Assembly (NCBI GenBank): GCA_902629075.1
Contig: CACOPK010000007.1
Span: 1-62,473, forward strand
DNA length: 62,473 nt
Reading direction: 5' to 3'
Source of the DNA: an uncultured Pelagibacteraceae bacterium
GTDB lineage: Bacteria > Pseudomonadota > Alphaproteobacteria > Pelagibacterales > Pelagibacteraceae
In this document: in pieces, positions 59,179 to 62,473 of the stretch
Position numbering within the stretch: position 1 is the first letter of the stretch
How the letters are laid out: the number at the start of each line of letters is the position of its first letter
The notes under the pieces: generated by a model
The model's input: only the letters and a program-made list of their open reading frames with translations
What the model was told of the DNA's origin: nothing
Databases searched by the model: none
Made by a program: the position numbers and the translations under genes

Positions 59179-60504
59179 CTAGCTCCACGGGAAAGGACTG
59201 TTCGAAGTAGGGTGAAGCTCACCTTTCGCGTATCGATTGAATCTAAATGGTTTCAACAGTTCACTTTCAGTACCTAAAATTTCTTGAGCCACTAACTGAC
59301 CAACACCTATCATTTTATAACCATGATTTGCATCGGCAATCATATAAACGTTTTCACAAAACCTATCAAAAATTGGGAATGAGTCAGGAGTTAAACACCC
59401 AAGACCTCCTGACGGTCCTTTTCTATACAAATTTGATTTTCCTTCAAATCTTTTTTGACAATGAGCTAAAGCAGAAGACCACATTTCTGAAAATTCATCG
59501 GTAGTTTGAAATTCAGGTGACTCAATTCCATAAGGATCAACATTTACTTCGTCAAAATGTTTTTTAACGATGTACGGAGATGTTCCACCTTGAACACCTA
59601 ATCCATCAATATCTGGTTTATAATAAATTCCCCAAAGTTTATCAGTTAAAAGTTTTCCACTTTTATCAGAATAAAGTGGAGCATCTGTATCTACGTGAAT
59701 TACTGGAGGTTGTTTCCCATCATTAGTTTTTAAAAAATCAGCAGGAACACCTAAAACACCTTCTTGTAAGAACCAATAAGTCCACATGTCTGTTGTATGC
59801 AGTTTTCCATCTTTGCCTTTTATGTCTACAGTTTTTGGTAAGTCTAACATGTTCCAAAAATCTCTAGCCCATGGACCAGCACCAATAACTACTTGATCAC
59901 AATCTATTGTTCCTTGATTTGTTATTACACCATTTACAGCATTGCTGTTACTTCCTCTTTTAAAACCTGTTACCGTAACACCTTTGTGAACATTGACCCC
60001 TCCATGATTTGCTTTTTTTTCTAATGCTTTGATAGAGTCTTTATTGAAAGCATACCCGCCTTTTTTTTCATGAAGAACAGATGTTATATTCTTCGCTTGC
60101 CAATCATCAAACATGTTTTGCATATATTTCATACAGTCTTTTTCACCTTCAATAAAAACTGACTCATAGCCAATATCTTTTTGTTGATTATAAATGCTAG
60201 CCACATCTGCATGCATAACTTCAGGTGAAATTTGCATATATCCTACTGGATTGTATTTAAAATTTTCTTTATCACTTTCCCAAACTTCTACTGAGTGAGC
60301 CATTAACTGTCTCATTGCTGGCTGGAAATAATTATTTCTTACTACCCCACATGCAATTCCACTTGCACCTGCGGCTGTATCTTTTTTTTCTAATACAACA
60401 ATATCGTTTGGATTTTTATATTTTTCTGAAAGCTTCCAAGCAGTACTTAAACCGTGAATTCCTCCACCTATAATTACTACTTTAGCTTTTGTCGGTAATG
60501 ACAT
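59179..60504 (-). CDS. Sarcosine-oxidase-beta-like FAD dehydrogenase (SoxB/MgdA type)
   Basis: A 441-residue FAD oxidoreductase. The N-terminal motif GGGIHGLS binds FAD, RSVEVWESDKE-like and YMQISPE blocks follow, and the covalent-flavin/active region GIACGVVRNNYFQPA and the C-terminal IADANHGYKMIGVGQLVAQEIL match sarcosine oxidase beta-type subunits. MgdA of N-methylglutamate dehydrogenase belongs to this group. The companion subunits (SoxA-, SoxD- and SoxG-like) are absent from the window. It may therefore act alone or with the GcvT-domain protein upstream, oxidising N-methyl groups to a one-carbon unit. Confidence 0.85.
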   Translation of the reverse strand: MSLPTKAKVVIIGGGIHGLSTAWKLSEKYKNPNDIVVLEKKDTAAGASGIACGVVRNNYFQPAMRQLMAHSVEVWESDKENFKYNPVGYMQISPEVMHADVASIYNQQKDIGYESVFIEGEKDCMKYMQNMFDDWQAKNITSVLHEKKGGYAFNKDSIKALEKKANHGGVNVHKGVTVTGFKRGSNSNAVNGVITNQGTIDCDQVVIGAGPWARDFWNMLDLPKTVDIKGKDGKLHTTDMWTYWFLQEGVLGVPADFLKTNDGKQPPVIHVDTDAPLYSDKSGKLLTDKLWGIYYKPDIDGLGVQGGTSPYIVKKHFDEVNVDPYGIESPEFQTTDEFSEMWSSALAHCQKRFEGKSNLYRKGPSGGLGCLTPDSFPIFDRFCENVYMIADANHGYKMIGVGQLVAQEILGTESELLKPFRFNRYAKGELHPTSNSPFPWS

Positions 60505-60571
60505 AATGAAACATTATTATTTATGTCAAGAAAGAATATATTATTTTTTATATATAATTAATATAAGTGTT

Positions 60572-60584
60572 AAAGTTCAACTTT
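60572..60584. promoter_or_regulatory. Perfect palindrome AAAGTTcAACTTT, candidate operator
   Basis: A 13-base palindrome (6 + 1 + 6) lies 68 bases upstream of the SoxB-like ATG and 12 bases beyond the stop of the winged-helix gene. Its place between a probable regulator gene and the flavoprotein gene makes it a plausible binding site for that regulator. Confidence 0.45.
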
Positions 60585-60595
60585 CGATTGTTGTT

Positions 60596-60949
60596 TTAAA
60601 AGCTCAAATTATTAAGGGTCTTAAGATATTCGTTAAACTCATTAATAAAGTCAGGAGTAGGAATTACGTACTTTTTTCTATTATCTTTGCCTTTTTTTTC
60701 TAAAAGAAAGAAATTTTTATCACAAGCCTCTTTGATCATAAGTGCGGATTTTGGTCTAGATGTTTTAAATAGCTTCGTTTTTAATTCCTCAACAGATAAG
60801 CTCTGTTCATATTTGTAAGCATGCATAACTATTAGCATCATATGATAATGGGAAGGGGATTTTCTAAAAAAATAATTACTTGACGTATGAGATAGTCTCA
60901 TTTGATCTTCCCAGAATTCTAATAGATCCTTCTTTGTTAATTTAGGCAT
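60596..60949 (-). CDS. Small winged-helix (MarR-like) transcriptional regulator
   Basis: A 117-residue, mostly helical protein. Residues about 40-95 (HMMLIVMHAYKYEQSLSVEELKTKLF, SRPKSALMIKEACDKNFFLLEKKGKDNRKKYVIPT) fit a MarR-type winged-helix with recognition helix and beta-wing. There is no visible effector domain, so it probably binds DNA as a dimer and responds to a small molecule through its helical N-terminus. It lies 4 bases after the DUF1989-GcvT gene and is followed by an AAAGTTcAACTTT palindrome, suggesting control of the methylated-amine operon. Confidence 0.65.
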   Translation of the reverse strand: MPKLTKKDLLEFWEDQMRLSHTSSNYFFRKSPSHYHMMLIVMHAYKYEQSLSVEELKTKLFKTSRPKSALMIKEACDKNFFLLEKKGKDNRKKYVIPTPDFINEFNEYLKTLNNLSF

Positions 60950-60953
60950 TAAT

Positions 60954-62473
60954 TTAAGACCTTACTTTAGTTTTGTCTGGATCGTAGAAAGGAAATCTAA
61001 CTATTTTTGCCGAAATTCTTTTTTGATGTCCATCAATTTTACCTACTTCCACGTCTGTTCCTATTTCTGCATACTGAGGATCAATTCTACATAGCGCTAT
61101 ATTTTTATTTAAAATTGTTGAAAAACATGCGCTCGTAATTATTCCGATTTGAGCTCTACCTACATGAACACAATCACCATGTGCAGCAGGTTCTTTTGCA
61201 ATAAGCTCAAGACCGACTAATTTTTTTTGTGGATTGGCTTTTCTTTCTACTAAAACTTTTTTCCCAATAAAATCATCTTCCTTTGTCTTCAATGGGATAG
61301 CAAAACCTATTCCTGCTTCAAAAGGATCTTGTTGTCCATCAAATTCATTTCCAAATAAAATTAAACCAGCTTCTATTCTTAGTTTATCAAGTGCAGCAAA
61401 GCCAGCCGGAATTAATCCATCGTTTTTTCCAGCATCCATTAATTTATCCCAAACCTTAGGAGCATCTTTAGGATGGCACCAAACTTCATATCCTAGTTCT
61501 CCGGTATAGCCTGTTCTTGATATTACTAAAGGGATTCCATTTAAATCATCCATTCGACATATTGTAAATCTAAACCATTGGAGCTCATCTATAGTTGGCT
61601 GTGTTGGGGGAGTAAATATTATTTTATTTAATATTTTTCTGCTATTAGGACCTTGAATTGAAACATTGCTTATTTGATCTGTAGAATTTTTAATTATTAC
61701 TTTATAATTTTTTTTCTTTGCAACCTCTTTAAGCCATTCTCCACCATACTCATCGCCACAAATCCATCTGTATCCAGTATCACTAAGTTTTAATAAAGTT
61801 CCGTCATCAAACATCATTCCATTTTCGTAGCACATTGCAGAGTAAACAACCTGTCCTATTGAAAGTTTTTTTATATTTCTTGTTAAAGTATAGTTCATTA
61901 GTTCCTCAGCATCGGGACCTAAGATTTCAAATTTTCTTAATGCCGAAAGATCAATTAAAACTGCTTTTTCTCTACAAGCATTATATTCATTAACCAAACC
62001 ACTTTTCGTATAATCATTTGGTAACCAAAAACCTCTTGCGTCTACAAAATTTCTAGTAAGTTTTGATGTTCTCTCATAGAAACCTGAATGTTTGGTAAGT
62101 TTTTTTTCTGAGTCAGTTTTCATTCTAAAAGCAAAAGATTTTTTAAATTCTTTTTTTCCATCATATGTTCTAACAAAAATATCTGTAGGATTCCATGAAT
62201 TACACGCATCAATATCACTCGGACATGCCGAAGTTCCAACCGTTATATCTTTTAAAGCTCTAAACAAAACATAATCACCAGGTCTCGCAAAAGATTCATC
62301 AGATAGCACCGAGTTTAATCCACCTGCTGAAGTATTAAAAAATAAGTTTATTGCGTGCCAACCTTTTTTTCTTTGAACCCCATATTGCTCCATTGCATTA
62401 CTTAAATTATCAGAGCAATTTGCATGTCCAAAATAACCCGCATCTTCATAATATTTTGAGGTACACGCCAAAT
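60954..62473 (-). CDS. DUF1989-GcvT fusion protein, aminomethyltransferase-like (5' truncated at window edge)
   Basis: At least 505 residues, cut at the N-terminus by the window end; the TTG at 62471 is an artefact of the cut. The first 105 or so residues form the C-terminal part of a DUF1989 (urea-carboxylase-associated/carboxyguanidine-deiminase-type) domain: GHANCSDNLSNAM, NLFFNT, RPGDYVLFRALKD and SACPSDIDACNSWNPT. The rest is a GcvT folate-binding aminomethyltransferase (LIDLSALRKFEILGPDAEE, SIQGPNSRKIL, ISRTGYTGELGYEVW). It lies upstream of the SoxB-like gene and probably moves the one-carbon unit of an N-methyl group to tetrahydrofolate. Confidence 0.85.
   Translation of the reverse strand, partial: LACTSKYYEDAGYFGHANCSDNLSNAMEQYGVQRKKGWHAINLFFNTSAGGLNSVLSDESFARPGDYVLFRALKDITVGTSACPSDIDACNSWNPTDIFVRTYDGKKEFKKSFAFRMKTDSEKKLTKHSGFYERTSKLTRNFVDARGFWLPNDYTKSGLVNEYNACREKAVLIDLSALRKFEILGPDAEELMNYTLTRNIKKLSIGQVVYSAMCYENGMMFDDGTLLKLSDTGYRWICGDEYGGEWLKEVAKKKNYKVIIKNSTDQISNVSIQGPNSRKILNKIIFTPPTQPTIDELQWFRFTICRMDDLNGIPLVISRTGYTGELGYEVWCHPKDAPKVWDKLMDAGKNDGLIPAGFAALDKLRIEAGLILFGNEFDGQQDPFEAGIGFAIPLKTKEDDFIGKKVLVERKANPQKKLVGLELIAKEPAAHGDCVHVGRAQIGIITSACFSTILNKNIALCRIDPQYAEIGTDVEVGKIDGHQKRISAKIVRFPFYDPDKTKVRS

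Noticed and set aside
1..62473. CRISPR arrays, insertion sequences, prophage genes, tRNA and rRNA genes
   Set aside because: No regularly spaced 25-40 base repeats, transposase or phage proteins, tRNA cloverleaf with CCA or rRNA-like blocks were found by reading both strands.

Overview
The window reads as a piece of a streamlined, AT-rich marine alphaproteobacterial chromosome, most likely SAR11 ('Candidatus Pelagibacter' or a close relative). This rests on the strong A/T bias at third codon positions and in spacers, very short or overlapping gene junctions, the density of ABC transporters for small organic nitrogen compounds, and the methylated-amine gene content. The species call is inference from content. 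About 54 protein-coding genes are supported. I found no rRNA, tRNA, CRISPR array, insertion sequence or prophage, and no gene-free stretch longer than 300 bases.

Layout. 1-395: 3' end of rodA. 473-4839: a tight run of a DadA-like FAD oxidoreductase, an EamA permease, a 2-hydroxyacid dehydrogenase, an HDAC-fold deacetylase and msrB. 4840-6703: grxC, a TlpA-like thioredoxin, a TIGR03643 protein and a LysE-type exporter with a strong 10-bp leader hairpin. 6795-12580: a complete branched-chain-type (Liv) ABC importer ending in azlCD, an amino-acid exporter pair. 12857-13507: a secreted outer-membrane-like protein. 13599-18251: a ProC-like reductase and a second Liv importer, whose probable binding protein (19241-20422) lies on the other strand beyond a small thioredoxin and a NUDIX gene. 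20538-26600: a divergent catabolic locus. Leftward are an LLM flavin monooxygenase, a DUF1185 protein, an alpha/beta hydrolase and an aldehyde dehydrogenase. Rightward are an EutA-like Asp/Glu-racemase-fold enzyme and a DoeA/EutD (ectoine hydrolase)-like M24 protein, followed by a polyamine-type ABC importer (26647-31135). 31173-38880: a FadJ-type bifunctional enzyme, a cyclophilin, a putative metallopeptidase, an agmatinase-family ureohydrolase, an aldehyde dehydrogenase and an NCS1 permease preceded by three 26-bp tandem repeats. 38941-46563: an M20 deacetylase, a CsaA-like protein, a LysE exporter, a frameshifted acnA, a YfgM-like protein, bamB, a cupin-like protein and an unknown.

46568-62473, all on the minus strand, is the most coherent system. 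It contains an Amt transporter, two small membrane proteins, two paralogous sets of N-methylglutamate-synthase-type proteins (MgsA/B/C), each with a GlnA-superfamily ligase (one closely GmaS-like, one divergent), a SoxB-like FAD dehydrogenase, a winged-helix regulator and a DUF1989-GcvT fusion protein running off the edge. The likely role is uptake of ammonium or methylammonium, conversion of methylamine to gamma-glutamylmethylamide and N-methylglutamate, then oxidative demethylation with one-carbon transfer to folate. The second divergent module suggests a parallel route for another amine.

The strongest oddities are a -1-type frame break at an A-rich run in acnA, the duplicated methylamine module with its DUF1989-GcvT fusion, the unassigned LLM/DUF1185/EutA/DoeA locus, and intrinsic-terminator-like hairpins placed directly in front of start codons inside operons.
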